Assembly: GCA_030040575.1 (NCBI GenBank)
Contig: JASHTK010000314.1
Span: forward strand, 1 to 32,101
DNA length: 32,101 nt
Source: Gammaproteobacteria bacterium
GTDB taxonomy: Bacteria; Pseudomonadota; Gammaproteobacteria; Steroidobacterales; Steroidobacteraceae
Direction: 5' to 3'
The notes under the pieces: generated by a model
What the model was told of the DNA's origin: nothing
The model's input: only the letters and a program-made list of their open reading frames with translations
The model's database searches: none
Made by a program: the position numbers and the translations under genes
Part shown: piece by piece, positions 20,474-29,834 of the stretch
How positions within the stretch are numbered: position 1 is the first letter of the stretch
How the letters are laid out: each line of letters opens with the position of its first letter

Positions 20474-21304
20474 GTGGACACTTCGGCCCTCGTCGGACGC
20501 ACGATCGCAGTGCCGGAGACCCGCGAGCTTGACGTCTTTGCAGGCCTTCTCGAGCGCCGCGGCGCGACGGTCCTGCGCTGCCCGCTCGTCGCCATTCGCG
20601 ATGCGCCGCATCCCCCGACGGTGCTCGCGTGGATGCGGTGGTTCGCCGCGGGAGGCTGCGACGATCTCATCCTGCTCACCGGAGAGGGCCTGCGCCGGCT
20701 GATTGCCTGCGCGAGGCGCCACGAGCCGGCCCTCGAGAAGCCCTTCCTCGCGCAGCTCGCGCGGGTGCGCAAGATCACGCGCGGCCCGAAGCCGGCCCGC
20801 GCCCTCAAGGAGCTCGGGCTCAGCGCCGATCTGCCCGCCGCCGCGCCGACGACCGAAGGTGTCATCCGGACCTTGAGCAGCGTGGAGCTGCGCGGTCGCC
20901 GCGTCGGCGTGCAGCTGTACGGCACCGAGCCCAACCTCCCGCTCGTCACGTTTCTGCAGGCCGCGGGAGCGGTCGTCTCGACGGTCGCGCCGTACGTGTA
21001 CGCGGACGCCGCCGACGATGGCGCGGTCCGCGCGCTGCTCGATCGGATGGCATCCGGCACCGTCGATGCGATCGCGTTCACGAGCGCCTCGCAAGTCGAC
21101 CGTCTGTTCGCCTGCGGGCCCGAGGAGCTCGTGCAGCGCGCGCTCGGCCGGACGATGGTGGCGGCGGTGGGCCCGGTCGTCGCCGCCGCGCTCCAGGCGC
21201 GAGGTGTGCGCACGCGAGTGATGCCGGCCGAGTCGTTCTTCCTGAAGCCGCTCACCTCGGCGCTCGAGGCGGCGCTCACCGATCCTGCGGCGCCGCGCTC
21301 CTGA
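20474..21304 (+). CDS. hemD: Uroporphyrinogen-III synthase (HemD family)
   Basis: The 276-residue product fits the HemD fold, two alpha/beta domains that cyclise hydroxymethylbilane. Recognisable segments are GRTIAVPETRELDVFAGLLERRGA, DDLILLTGEGLRRLI, RGRRVGVQLYG, VDAIAFTSASQVDRLF and MVAAVGPVVAAALQARGV. It stands alone, without hemC, hemX or hemY beside it. This sequence type resembles the stand-alone HemD proteins I associate with sirohaem supply in nitrate assimilation; that is recollection, not proof. The start is GTG at 20474-20476, with GAGGA 13 bases upstream. Confidence 0.87.
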   Translation: MDTSALVGRTIAVPETRELDVFAGLLERRGATVLRCPLVAIRDAPHPPTVLAWMRWFAAGGCDDLILLTGEGLRRLIACARRHEPALEKPFLAQLARVRKITRGPKPARALKELGLSADLPAAAPTTEGVIRTLSSVELRGRRVGVQLYGTEPNLPLVTFLQAAGAVVSTVAPYVYADAADDGAVRALLDRMASGTVDAIAFTSASQVDRLFACGPEELVQRALGRTMVAAVGPVVAAALQARGVRTRVMPAESFFLKPLTSALEAALTDPAAPRS

Positions 21305-21337
21305 ACCGCGCCCGAGCGGCGTCTCGGGGAGGCGCCG

Positions 21338-22018
21338 TCAGCCGCGCCGGGTCCGCGCCTCGATGCGCTCGATCGCGCTCGTGAGCTCGGAGGCGGACTG
21401 CGCTGCGGCCGAGGCCGTGAAGTCGAGGTCCTGCACGAGCCCGTCGGTGAGCCGATAGATCCACGCATGCACGGAGAGCGGCTGGCCCCGGCTCCAGGCG
21501 TCCTGCGCGATGGTGGTGCGGCAGACGTTGTGCGCCTGCTCGAGCACGTTGAGCTCGCAGAGCCGGTCGGCGCGGCGGGCCGGATCCGGTTCGCGCGCGA
21601 GCAGGGCGCGGCGCCGCTCGGCCACGTCCTGGATGTGGCGCAGCCAGTTGTCGATGAGCCCGAGCGGCGCGGCGCGGTCCGCCGCCGCGATACCGCCGCA
21701 GCCGTAGTGCCCGCACACGATGACGTGCTCCACACGCAGGACATCGAGGGCGTACTGCAGCACCGAGAGGCAGTTGAGATCCGTGTGAACGACGAGGTTC
21801 GCGACGTTGCGATGGACGAACAGCTCGCCCGGCCTGAGCCCGACGATCTCGTTCGCCGGCACGCGGCTGTCGGCGCAGCCGATCCACAGGTACTTCGGCG
21901 CCTGCTGCTCGACGAGCCGCTGGAAGAACGCCGGGTCCTCCCGCACGGTGCCCTCGGCCCAGCGCCGGTTGCCGGCGATCAGGTGCTCGAGCGCTCGGCG
22001 CTTGGATTCCTCTGGCAC
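21338..22018 (-). CDS. can: Beta-class carbonic anhydrase
   Basis: The 226-residue zinc enzyme interconverts CO2 and bicarbonate. Zinc ligands Cys48, His104 and Cys107 and the Asp50-Arg52 dyad are visible in CADSRVPANEI and GHYGCGGI. HRNVANLVVHTDLNCLSVLQYA resembles E. coli Can. It starts with GTG at 22016-22018, ten bases after the xthA stop, so the two are probably co-transcribed. It converges with hemD. Confidence 0.95.
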   Translation of the reverse strand: MPEESKRRALEHLIAGNRRWAEGTVREDPAFFQRLVEQQAPKYLWIGCADSRVPANEIVGLRPGELFVHRNVANLVVHTDLNCLSVLQYALDVLRVEHVIVCGHYGCGGIAAADRAAPLGLIDNWLRHIQDVAERRRALLAREPDPARRADRLCELNVLEQAHNVCRTTIAQDAWSRGQPLSVHAWIYRLTDGLVQDLDFTASAAAQSASELTSAIERIEARTRRG

Positions 22019-22028
22019 GCGCGCCCCG

Positions 22029-22826
22029 TCAGTCCGCGAGCGTGACGCTCACCGGGCAGTGGTCGCTTCCCATCACCTCGGGGTGAATGTCCGCCGCCTG
22101 GACGGCGCCGCGCAGCCGCGGCGAGACGAGGATGTAGTCGATTCTCCACCCGATGTTGCGCGCGCGGGAGTTCGCAAAGTGGCTCCACCAGGTGTAGTGG
22201 CCCTTGCCCTGCTTGTAGAGGCGCAGCGTGTCCACGAAGCCGGCGTCGATCAGGTGCTGGAATCCCTCGCGCTCCTCGTCCGTGAAGCCCTTCTTGCCGC
22301 GGTTCGGCCCGGGGTTGGCGAGATCGAGCTCCGTGTGCGCGACGTTGAGGTCCCCGCAGAAGACGACCGGCTTCACCGCCTCGAGCTGCCGGCAGTAGGC
22401 GAGGAACGCCGGGTCCCAGTGCTCGTGCCGCAGCGCGAGGCGGCTCAAGTCCTCCTTGGCGTTCGGCGTGTAGACCGTCACGACGTTGAGCTTCGGGAAT
22501 TCCGCCGTGATGACCCGTCCCTCCTCGCTGCTGTCGCGCTCGAGCTCGTCCGCGAATTTGAAGCGCCGCGCGAAATCCTTCGGGAAGCCGTTGACGACGC
22601 CGATCGGCTCGGCCTTCGAGAAGATCGCGGTCCCCGAGTACCCCTTGCGCGCGGCGGAGTTCCAGTACTCGTGATAGCCGGGCAGATCGATCTCGATCTG
22701 GCCGCGCTCGGCCTTCGTCTCCTGCAGGCACAGGATGTCCGGACGATGCGCCGCGATGAAGCGCTGGAACTCCCCCTTCTTCACGACGGCGCGAATGCCG
22801 TTCACGTTCCACGAATAGATCTTCAT
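22029..22826 (-). CDS. xthA: Exodeoxyribonuclease III
   Basis: The 265-residue AP endonuclease/3'-5' exonuclease acts in base-excision repair. Catalytic motifs are LQETKAE (Glu36), GDLNVAH (Asp159, Asn161) and GSDHCPV (Asp255, His256). The start is the ATG at 22824-22826 ([13 protein letters not shown]), the usual family start; the open frame continues to 23126 but without homology. It is divergent from radC. Confidence 0.96.
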   Translation of the reverse strand: MKIYSWNVNGIRAVVKKGEFQRFIAAHRPDILCLQETKAERGQIEIDLPGYHEYWNSAARKGYSGTAIFSKAEPIGVVNGFPKDFARRFKFADELERDSSEEGRVITAEFPKLNVVTVYTPNAKEDLSRLALRHEHWDPAFLAYCRQLEAVKPVVFCGDLNVAHTELDLANPGPNRGKKGFTDEEREGFQHLIDAGFVDTLRLYKQGKGHYTWWSHFANSRARNIGWRIDYILVSPRLRGAVQAADIHPEVMGSDHCPVSVTLAD

Positions 22827-22980
22827 CCGGGTCGCATGCGGTTCCCGCGGCCGCCGAGCGGATCGCTCGGCCGTGCGGCGCATAATCGCACGATTCGGGG
22901 CCGTTAGCGCATGGCGGCGGCGCCGCGCGGCCGCGAGAATCTCTCGCCCGCTCGCAGGCGGGCGGGCCCGAGGCTCACCG

Positions 22981-23655
22981 ATGGCGATCCGTGAATGGCC
23001 GAAGAGGGAGCGGCCGCGCGAGAGGCTGCTCGAGCGCGGCTCGCAGGCGCTGTCCGACGCCGAGCTCGTCGCGATCCTGCTCGGGTCCGGCGTGCGGGGC
23101 AGCTCCGCCGTCGACGTGGCGCGCAAGCTCCTCGCGCGCTTCGGCTCGCTGCGCGAGCTGCTCCAGGCGGAGCGCAGGGAGTGCTTGCGCGAGCTCGGGC
23201 TCGGGCCCGCCCGCTATGCGCAGCTCCGCGCGGCGCTCGAGCTCGCCCGGCGCCATCACCTCGAGCGGCTGCGCTCGGGGCCGCTGCTGCAGAGCCCGGA
23301 GGCGACCCGGGAGTTCCTGCTGGCGCAGCTGCGCGACCGGCCCTACGAGGTCTTCTGCTGCCTGCACCTCGACAGCCGCCACCGGCTCATCGCCTTCGAG
23401 GAGCTGTTCCGCGGCACGGTGGACGGAGCGAGCGTCCATCCGCGCGAGGTGGTGCGCGAGGCGCTCGCCCACAACTCCGCGGCGCTCATCTTCGCCCACA
23501 ATCATCCCTCGGGCGTCGCGGAGCCGAGCGCCGCCGACGAGCTGATCACCCAGCGGCTGCGGGACTCGCTCGCGCTCGTGGACGTGCGGGTTCTCGACCA
23601 CTTGGTCGTGGGCGACGGCGCCTGCATCTCCTTCGCCGAGCGCGGACTGCTCTGA
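22981..23655 (+). CDS. radC: RadC-family JAB/MPN-domain protein
   Basis: The 224-residue protein has an N-terminal helix-hairpin-helix-like part ([42 protein letters not shown]). The C-terminal JAMM metalloprotease-like domain has HNHPSG at residues 173-178 with Ser183 and Asp186 (EPSAAD). The biochemical role of RadC is not settled, and the old DNA-repair assignment is doubtful. The ATG at 22981 ([17 protein letters not shown]) gives the normal RadC length; an in-frame ATG at 22873 would add an Arg-rich extension. Confidence 0.94.
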   Translation: MAIREWPKRERPRERLLERGSQALSDAELVAILLGSGVRGSSAVDVARKLLARFGSLRELLQAERRECLRELGLGPARYAQLRAALELARRHHLERLRSGPLLQSPEATREFLLAQLRDRPYEVFCCLHLDSRHRLIAFEELFRGTVDGASVHPREVVREALAHNSAALIFAHNHPSGVAEPSAADELITQRLRDSLALVDVRVLDHLVVGDGACISFAERGLL

Positions 23656-23688
23656 GCGGTCCGCCGAGCGCGCGCGGCGCAGTGCCGG

Positions 23689-24138
23689 TCATCGCGCGGC
23701 GCCGCGCGCCGCCGCGCGCTCGGCGTGCACCTTGAGACGCGCCATCGCGCGCTCCCAGCCCGTGCGCAGGCGCAGATAGATCGCATCCCATTCCGCGCCG
23801 CTCGGAATGCCCGAGCCGAGCAGGCGCACGATCGTCTCCGGCCCGGCGGCCTCGAGCACGAAGTCATCGACGAGCGTGTCGTCGGTCGGCGGCAGCGCGG
23901 TGCAGGGAAGGTAGATGAGACGCAACCGGCGCTGCGGACTGTAAACGTCGATGTGCGCCTCGAATTCCGTGACGCGATCCACACTCGCCCGGAACGAGCC
24001 TCCCTCGCGAGCGTCGATCCGCGCGCCCGCCGAGCACCAGGCCTCGAGCGCCGAGGACGTCGTGAGGGAAACCCAAACCAACGACAGGGGTGCCGACACG
24101 TCGATCCGATGCGCGTAGCCGCGTGTGCGGTCAGTCAT
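23689..24138 (-). CDS. SRPBCC (AHSA1-like) domain protein
   Basis: The 149-residue protein begins TRGYAHRIDVSAPLSLVWVSLTTSSALEAWCSAGARIDAREGGSF. This is the usual start of Aha1/START-like domains, with the helix-grip fold and a central hydrophobic pocket. The middle (PQRRLRLIYLPCTALPP) and C-terminal helix (GWERAMARLKVHAERAAA) also fit. Ligand and role are unknown. The start is ATG 24136-24138. It converges with radC and is divergent from the sensor kinase gene. Confidence 0.8.
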   Translation of the reverse strand: MTDRTRGYAHRIDVSAPLSLVWVSLTTSSALEAWCSAGARIDAREGGSFRASVDRVTEFEAHIDVYSPQRRLRLIYLPCTALPPTDDTLVDDFVLEAAGPETIVRLLGSGIPSGAEWDAIYLRLRTGWERAMARLKVHAERAAARGAAR

Positions 24139-24290
24139 ACCCCAGGATTCTGCCACGCAATCAATGTGACGTATCGCTCGGACGCCTCGCGGCATCTTCC
24201 GCACTATGCCCCGGGGCGTTGGCGGGGCCAGCTCCTGCCTTGAGCATCCGGTGGACTTGCGGTGCGAACGCCCCCTTGAAATCCTGACCG

Positions 24291-27200
24291 ATGTGGAACC
24301 CCACGAAAACTGTGTCGGAGCGCGCGCCCGACTTCGGTCCCGAGGTCCGCGTGCGGCCGATGTGGCTCGTCGGGCTCTCGCTCGCCATCTTCCTGGTGGA
24401 CGCAGGGGTGCCGCTCGGCTCGGGAGCCGGAGTCGGCTACATCGCGGTCGTTCTGGCGAGCCTGTGGAGCTCGCGCGCCGGCTACACGTGGGGTGCGGCG
24501 GCCCTGTGCACGGTCCTCACCCTCGCGCGGATCGCCCTGGCGCACGGCGTGCACTCGTGGGCGATCGTCGCCGACCGCGGCCTCGCGGTCTTCGCGATCT
24601 GGACGGTCGCATCGCTCAGCGTGTGGCAGAAGCGCACGACGCTCGCGCAGACGCGCGCCCAGAGCGAGGCGGCGCGCGCGCTCGAGACCAATGCGGCTCT
24701 GAAGGCCGCGCTCGCGCGCACCGAGGCGGCGGAGGCGCAGCTGCGCAGGGGACAGCGGCTGCTCGACACCGTCGCCACGATGGCGCGGATCGGCGGCTGG
24801 GAGATCGATCTGGCGACCATGACGCCCATCTGGTCGCAGGAGGTCTACCGCATCCACGAGGTCGATCCCTCGACGCCGCTCGAGCTCGCGAGCACGTTCG
24901 ACTTCTACGCGCCTGAGGCGCGCCCGCTCGTCGAGAAGGCGCTGCGGGATGCGATCGAGCACGGCGCGTCCTTCGACCACACCGTGCCGCTCATCACGGC
25001 GACCGGACAGAGACGCTGGCTGCGCGCGATCGGCGTTGCCGAGCGCACGAACGGGGTGACGACCCGACTGTCCGGAGCGTTCCAGGACGTGACGGATCAG
25101 CACGAGATCCAGGTGCGCTTCGCGCGGGCGTCGCGCTCGAGCTCCGAGGGGCACTGGGACTACGACTTCGGCACGGAGACCGTGTGGTGCTCGGCGACCC
25201 ACGAGGAGCTGCTCGGCTTGCCGCCGCGCGACTCGCGCATCCCGGCGAGCGAGTTTCGCGCCCGGGCCCATCCCGAGGACCAGCCGCGGCTCGCGGCGGC
25301 GTTCCAGCAGCACATCACCGACGGTGCGCCCTACGACGTGCAGGTGCGGATGCGAGCCGGCGGCGCGTGGCGCTGGTTCCGGGCGCGCGGCGCCGTCGAG
25401 CGTGACGACCTCGGGCGGCTCACGAGCTTCGCCGGCTCGCTCATCGACATCCACGAGGAGCGCGAGGCGCAGGAGGAGCTGCGGCGGGTGCGCGGGCGTC
25501 TCGAGCGGGCGATCCACGGCACGCAGGACGGACTGTGGGAGTGGGACATCGCGAGCGACACGATGTGGATCTCGCCGCGCTACGGCGAGCTCCTCGGGCA
25601 GCCCGTGCGCGAGCTGACGACCACCCGCGAGAGCATGGTCGCGCTCATCCATCCGGATGACTTGCCGCGCATCGTCGAGGTGACGCAGGGGCACCTCGCG
25701 CGAGGCGCACCGTACGACGTCGAGGCGCGCATGCGCATCGCGAGCGGCGAGTACCGTTGGTTCAGGCTGCGCGGCAAGGTGGAGCGGGACGGCGCGGGAC
25801 GGCCGCTCACCCTCTCCGGCTCGACGCAGGACATCACGCCGAGGAAGATCGCCGAGGCCGCGCGCATCGAGGCGGAGGAGCGGCTCGGGCGCGCGATCCG
25901 CGGCAGCTCCGACGGCCTGTTCGACTATCTGGTCGCCGAGGACCGGTGGTGGTACTCGCCCCGCGTGCGCGAGATGCTCGGCTACGCGGCGGACGAGCCG
26001 ATGCCGCGCGTGCTCACCGAGCGGATGACCGCCGAGGACCGCGAGCGGGTCGTGCAGGCGATGCGGCGGCACTTCGAGGAGGACGTGCCGCACGAGGTGG
26101 TCTACCGGCTTGCCACGCGGTCCGGCGAGTGGCGCTGGTTCCGCGCGCGCGGCCGCTGCGAGCGCGATGCCGCCGGCAGGCCAACGCGGTTCTCCGGCTC
26201 GATCCAGGACATCACGACTCAGCGCGAGGCGGAGGCGGCGCTGGTCGCGGCCAAGGAGGCCTCCGCCGCGGCCAATCGGGCGAAGAGCGAGTTCCTCGCC
26301 AACATGAGCCACGAGATCCGCACGCCGATGAACGGCGTGCTCGGCATGACGGAGCTGCTGCTCGACACCTCCCTCGAGCCGGTGCAGCGCGAGTTCGCCG
26401 AGACGATTCGCGCGAGCGCGACCTCGCTCCTGGGTGTGCTCAACGACATTCTCGATTTCTCGAAGATCGAGGCCGACAAGCTCGAGATCGAGCAGGTCGC
26501 GATGGACGTGCGCGAATGCGTCGAGGACGTGGGCACGATGCTGGCGATCCAGGCCGCGGCGAAGAGCCTCGAGCTCATCGTCAACGTCGATCCCGCCATC
26601 CCGGACCTCGTGCTCGGCGATCCGCATCGCCTGCGGCAGATCCTCACCAATCTCACCGGCAACGCCGTGAAGTTCACCCAGCAGGGCGAGATCGTCGTCG
26701 AGGCGGTCGTCGATCGCGCGGAGGCCGGGCGCGTGACGCTGCGCTTCGAGGTTCGAGATTCCGGAGCCGGCATGTCCGCCGAGGTGCTGAGCCGGCTGTT
26801 CCAGCCGTTCGTGCAGGCCGACGCGTCCACCACGCGACTTTACGGGGGGACCGGGCTCGGCTTGTCGATCGTCAAGCGCCTCGTCGAGCTCATGGGCGGG
26901 CGCATCGATGTCGCGAGCGAGCTCGGCAAGGGCTCCACGTTCACCTTTACGCTGCCCTGTCCGCTCGTCGATGGCGTCGCGAGCGTCGCCGCGCCGGTCT
27001 GCGTGAGCCCGCGGGAGCGGCGCGTGCTCGTCGTGGACGACAACAAGACCAACCAGCGCGTCCTGTGCGGGCAGCTCGAGCCCGCCGGATACACCGTCGC
27101 GACCGCGGGCAGCGCCGCCGAGGCGCTGCGCGAGCTCGTCGAGTCCGCGCGCGCCGGGAGCCGCTTCGACGTCGTGATCGCCGACGATCAGATGCCCGAC

Positions 27201-28220
27201 TGCGACGGCGGCGGGCTCGCGACGAGCGTGCGGGCGATTCCCGAGATCGGCGACACGCAGTTCATCATGCTCACCTCGCTCGATCGACACGGCAACGTGC
27301 AGCGCCTGCAGGAGCTCGGCTTCGCCGGGTACCTCACGAAGCCGGTGCGCGGCCGGGAGCTGCGCGCCTGCGTCGAGCGGGTGCTCGAGCGCGATGCCAT
27401 CCCGGCCGCGACCTCGCTGCCGCGCATGGTGACGCGCGGCTCGCTCGCGGCCGACCACGGGCCGGCCCGCTTCCGCGGACACGTGCTCGTCGTCGAGGAC
27501 AACTCCGTCAACCAGCAGATCACGCGCCGCTTCCTCGAGCGGCTCGGCTGCGAGGTGGAGGTCGCCGAGAACGGCCAGCGGGCGATCGAGTTCTGCGCGC
27601 GGACGCGCTACGATTTGATCCTGATGGACGTGCAGATGCCGGTGATGGACGGACTCGCGGCCACCCGGGAGATCCGCCGCCACGAGGCCGGCGACCGCCG
27701 CACGCCGATCATCGCGCTCACGGCGAGCGCCATGACCGACGAGCTCGAGCGCTGCATCGCCGCCGGCATGGACGGCCTGCTCACCAAGCCGCTCGAGCCG
27801 GTGAGGCTCGGGGAGACCCTCGCCCGGCACGGCCTGGCAGGCGAGGGCGCGACGATCACCGCGCTGCCGCTGCTGCGGCCGGCCGCGCAGGCGATCGACC
27901 TCGCCCGCCTGCGCGCGATCGTCGGGGAGGATCACGAGTTCGTCCAGGAGCTCTGCCGGACCTTCCTCGCGAGCAGCGGCCGCATCGTCGATGAGCTGCG
28001 GCGCGCGCTCGCGGTGGACGACCGCGCCTTGCTCGGCGCGCTCGCTCACAAGCTCAAAGGCGGCAGCGGCAGCGTCTGCGCGCAGCGCGTCGGCGATCTC
28101 GCGGCGGTGCTCGAGCGCAGCTCGGCGACGCGCTCCGCGGTCGATCTCGGCGAGCTCGTCGAGCAGATCGTCGCCGCGATCCGCGAATGCGCCGGCTTCA
28201 TCGAGGCGCAGGTCGCATGA
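24291..28220 (+). CDS. Hybrid sensor histidine kinase with four PAS, two receiver and one Hpt domain
   Basis: A 1309-residue membrane kinase. The N-terminus has three or four membrane helices (residues 24-112), then a coiled coil to about 160. Four PAS domains follow (about 165-270, 280-400, 405-525 and 530-650), each ending in a PAC-like segment such as [10 protein letters not shown]. HisKA has the H box [19 protein letters not shown] (His674), followed by HATPase ([12 protein letters not shown]). Receiver 1 has Asp965 ([12 protein letters not shown]), receiver 2 Asp1113 ([13 protein letters not shown]), and Hpt His1253 ([10 protein letters not shown]). All phosphorelay residues are intact. 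Its TGA overlaps the next start in ATGA, so the downstream regulator is the likely phosphate acceptor. The signal is unknown. Confidence 0.95.
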   Translation: MWNPTKTVSERAPDFGPEVRVRPMWLVGLSLAIFLVDAGVPLGSGAGVGYIAVVLASLWSSRAGYTWGAAALCTVLTLARIALAHGVHSWAIVADRGLAVFAIWTVASLSVWQKRTTLAQTRAQSEAARALETNAALKAALARTEAAEAQLRRGQRLLDTVATMARIGGWEIDLATMTPIWSQEVYRIHEVDPSTPLELASTFDFYAPEARPLVEKALRDAIEHGASFDHTVPLITATGQRRWLRAIGVAERTNGVTTRLSGAFQDVTDQHEIQVRFARASRSSSEGHWDYDFGTETVWCSATHEELLGLPPRDSRIPASEFRARAHPEDQPRLAAAFQQHITDGAPYDVQVRMRAGGAWRWFRARGAVERDDLGRLTSFAGSLIDIHEEREAQEELRRVRGRLERAIHGTQDGLWEWDIASDTMWISPRYGELLGQPVRELTTTRESMVALIHPDDLPRIVEVTQGHLARGAPYDVEARMRIASGEYRWFRLRGKVERDGAGRPLTLSGSTQDITPRKIAEAARIEAEERLGRAIRGSSDGLFDYLVAEDRWWYSPRVREMLGYAADEPMPRVLTERMTAEDRERVVQAMRRHFEEDVPHEVVYRLATRSGEWRWFRARGRCERDAAGRPTRFSGSIQDITTQREAEAALVAAKEASAAANRAKSEFLANMSHEIRTPMNGVLGMTELLLDTSLEPVQREFAETIRASATSLLGVLNDILDFSKIEADKLEIEQVAMDVRECVEDVGTMLAIQAAAKSLELIVNVDPAIPDLVLGDPHRLRQILTNLTGNAVKFTQQGEIVVEAVVDRAEAGRVTLRFEVRDSGAGMSAEVLSRLFQPFVQADASTTRLYGGTGLGLSIVKRLVELMGGRIDVASELGKGSTFTFTLPCPLVDGVASVAAPVCVSPRERRVLVVDDNKTNQRVLCGQLEPAGYTVATAGSAAEALRELVESARAGSRFDVVIADDQMPDCDGGGLATSVRAIPEIGDTQFIMLTSLDRHGNVQRLQELGFAGYLTKPVRGRELRACVERVLERDAIPAATSLPRMVTRGSLAADHGPARFRGHVLVVEDNSVNQQITRRFLERLGCEVEVAENGQRAIEFCARTRYDLILMDVQMPVMDGLAATREIRRHEAGDRRTPIIALTASAMTDELERCIAAGMDGLLTKPLEPVRLGETLARHGLAGEGATITALPLLRPAAQAIDLARLRAIVGEDHEFVQELCRTFLASSGRIVDELRRALAVDDRALLGALAHKLKGGSGSVCAQRVGDLAAVLERSSATRSAVDLGELVEQIVAAIRECAGFIEAQVA

Positions 28221-29182
28221 GCTCGGCGCCGCCGGTGCGGTTGCTGCTCGTCGAGGACGAGCCGACGCAGCTGCTGTTCATGCAGCGCCTGCTGCGCCGC
28301 GCGGGCTACACCGTCGAGACGGCGAGCAACGGCGAGGAGGCGCTCGAGAAGGTCTCGAGCGGCCGCTTTCAGATGATCGTGACGGACTGGGACATGCCCG
28401 GCATGGACGGGGTGACCCTCTGCCGGCACGTGCGCGAGGCGCAGCCCCGTCTGCCTGGGTACCTCTACGTCCTGCTGCTCACGGGCCACGGCTCGACGGA
28501 GAGCCTCGTGACCGGGCTCGAGGCGGGCGCCGACGACTACATCCGCAAGCCGCCGAACGAGGCGGAGCTGCTCGCCCGGCTGAAGGCGGGGCAGCGCGTC
28601 GTGCGGCTCGAGCAGTCGCTGCGCGAGGCGAAGGACAAGATCCAGCAGCTCTCGATCACCGACCCCTTGGTCGGCATCTACAACCGCCGCTACCTGAACG
28701 ATCAGCTGTACCACGAGGTCGAGCGGGCGCGCCGTTACGCCCGTCCACTCGCCGCCGTCATGGCGGATCTCGACTTCTTCAAGAACATCAACGACCAGCA
28801 CGGCCACCAGATCGGCGATGACGTCCTGCGCGGCTTCGTCGATCTCGCGAAGCTCTCGATTCGCCAGTCGAGCGACTGGATCGCCCGCTACGGCGGGGAG
28901 GAGTTCGTCGTCGTGCTGCCGGAGACCGATCTCACCGGCGCCGCGAGGACCGCCGAGAAGATCCGCAGCTGCTGCGCGACGACACCGCTCGCGACACCCG
29001 CCGGCGGCATCGTCGTCACGGCGAGCTTCGGGGTCGCCGCGCTCGAACCCGGCGGCTCGATCGCCGGCGCGGCCGAGTCGCTGCTGCGCGAGGCCGATGG
29101 CGCGCTCTACCGCAGCAAGCACGAAGGCCGCAATCGCGTGACCATCGCCGGCCTGGTCATGCCGGACCCCTGCCGGACCTAG
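28217..29182 (+). CDS. Response regulator with GGDEF diguanylate cyclase domain
   Basis: The 321-residue PleD/WspR-like protein has an N-terminal receiver domain with phospho-acceptor Asp57 (MIVTDWDMPGMDG), then a helical linker and a GGDEF domain. The active-site motif is GGEEF at residues 226-230 (RYGGEEFVVVLPE), so it should make cyclic-di-GMP. The inhibitory I-site is degenerate: RQSSD stands where RxxD is expected, so product inhibition may be lost. The start is ATG 28217, overlapping the kinase stop by four bases. Its 3' end overlaps the convergent dedA gene by 26 bases. Confidence 0.94.
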   Translation: MSSAPPVRLLLVEDEPTQLLFMQRLLRRAGYTVETASNGEEALEKVSSGRFQMIVTDWDMPGMDGVTLCRHVREAQPRLPGYLYVLLLTGHGSTESLVTGLEAGADDYIRKPPNEAELLARLKAGQRVVRLEQSLREAKDKIQQLSITDPLVGIYNRRYLNDQLYHEVERARRYARPLAAVMADLDFFKNINDQHGHQIGDDVLRGFVDLAKLSIRQSSDWIARYGGEEFVVVLPETDLTGAARTAEKIRSCCATTPLATPAGGIVVTASFGVAALEPGGSIAGAAESLLREADGALYRSKHEGRNRVTIAGLVMPDPCRT

Positions 29183-29834
29183 AGGAGCGGGCGGACCTCC
29201 AGCCGGTCCAGGCGATCGGCGCGAGCGAGATCGCGACGATCGCGAGCGTGACGAGGCTGAAGTGGGACTTGACGGCGGGCAGGTTGCCGAAGAGATAGCC
29301 GCCCCAGATGAACAGGGCCGTCCAGGCGATGCCGCCCACGAGGTTGTGGGCCTGGAAGCGCGCGTAGGGCATGCGGCCGACCCCCGCGACGAAGGGCACC
29401 ACGGTGCGAAGAATGGGCATGAAGCGCGACAGCACGATCGTCAGCGCGCCATGGCGCCTGAAGAACTCCTCGGTGCGGCGCAGGTGCTCGACGCGCAGCA
29501 GGTGCCGGTGCCCGCTGAACGCACGCGGGCCGACGAGACGGCCGACCGCATAGTTGACGCTGTTGCCGAGCACCGCGGCCGCCGCGAGCAGCGCCCAGGC
29601 GAGCGGGGCGGTGAGCGTGCGGCTCGCGTCGGCCGCCGCGAGCGCGCCGGTCGCAAAGAGCAGCGAGTCGCCGGGCAGGAAGGGCGTGACGACGAGTCCG
29701 GTCTCGGCAAAGACGACGACGAACAGGATGGCGTAGATCGCGGTGTGGTACTCGGCCGTGAGCGCCGCGAGGTGGCGGTCGATGTGCAGCGCGACTTCGA
29801 GCGCGTGGAGCGCCGCGGCGAGCAGCCCATGCAT
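29157..29834 (-). CDS. DedA-family membrane protein
   Basis: The 225-residue polytopic protein has the family motifs FAETGLVVTPFLPGDSLLFATGALAA near residue 42 and SRFMPILRTVVPFVAGVGRMPYARF near 140, with NYAVGRLVGPRAF between. DedA proteins recycle lipid carriers such as undecaprenyl phosphate across the inner membrane. The start ATG overlaps the ctpA stop (TGATG), so translation is coupled. Which DedA paralogue it is cannot be told. Confidence 0.92.
   Translation of the reverse strand: MHGLLAAALHALEVALHIDRHLAALTAEYHTAIYAILFVVVFAETGLVVTPFLPGDSLLFATGALAAADASRTLTAPLAWALLAAAAVLGNSVNYAVGRLVGPRAFSGHRHLLRVEHLRRTEEFFRRHGALTIVLSRFMPILRTVVPFVAGVGRMPYARFQAHNLVGGIAWTALFIWGGYLFGNLPAVKSHFSLVTLAIVAISLAPIAWTGWRSARSSRSGRGPA

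Noticed and set aside
24204-28049. A 1281-codon open frame on the minus strand
   Set aside because: It is exactly antisense to the well-supported hybrid kinase. The translation is rich in Arg, Glu, His, Asp and Leu, as expected from the antisense of a high-GC gene, and shows no domain.
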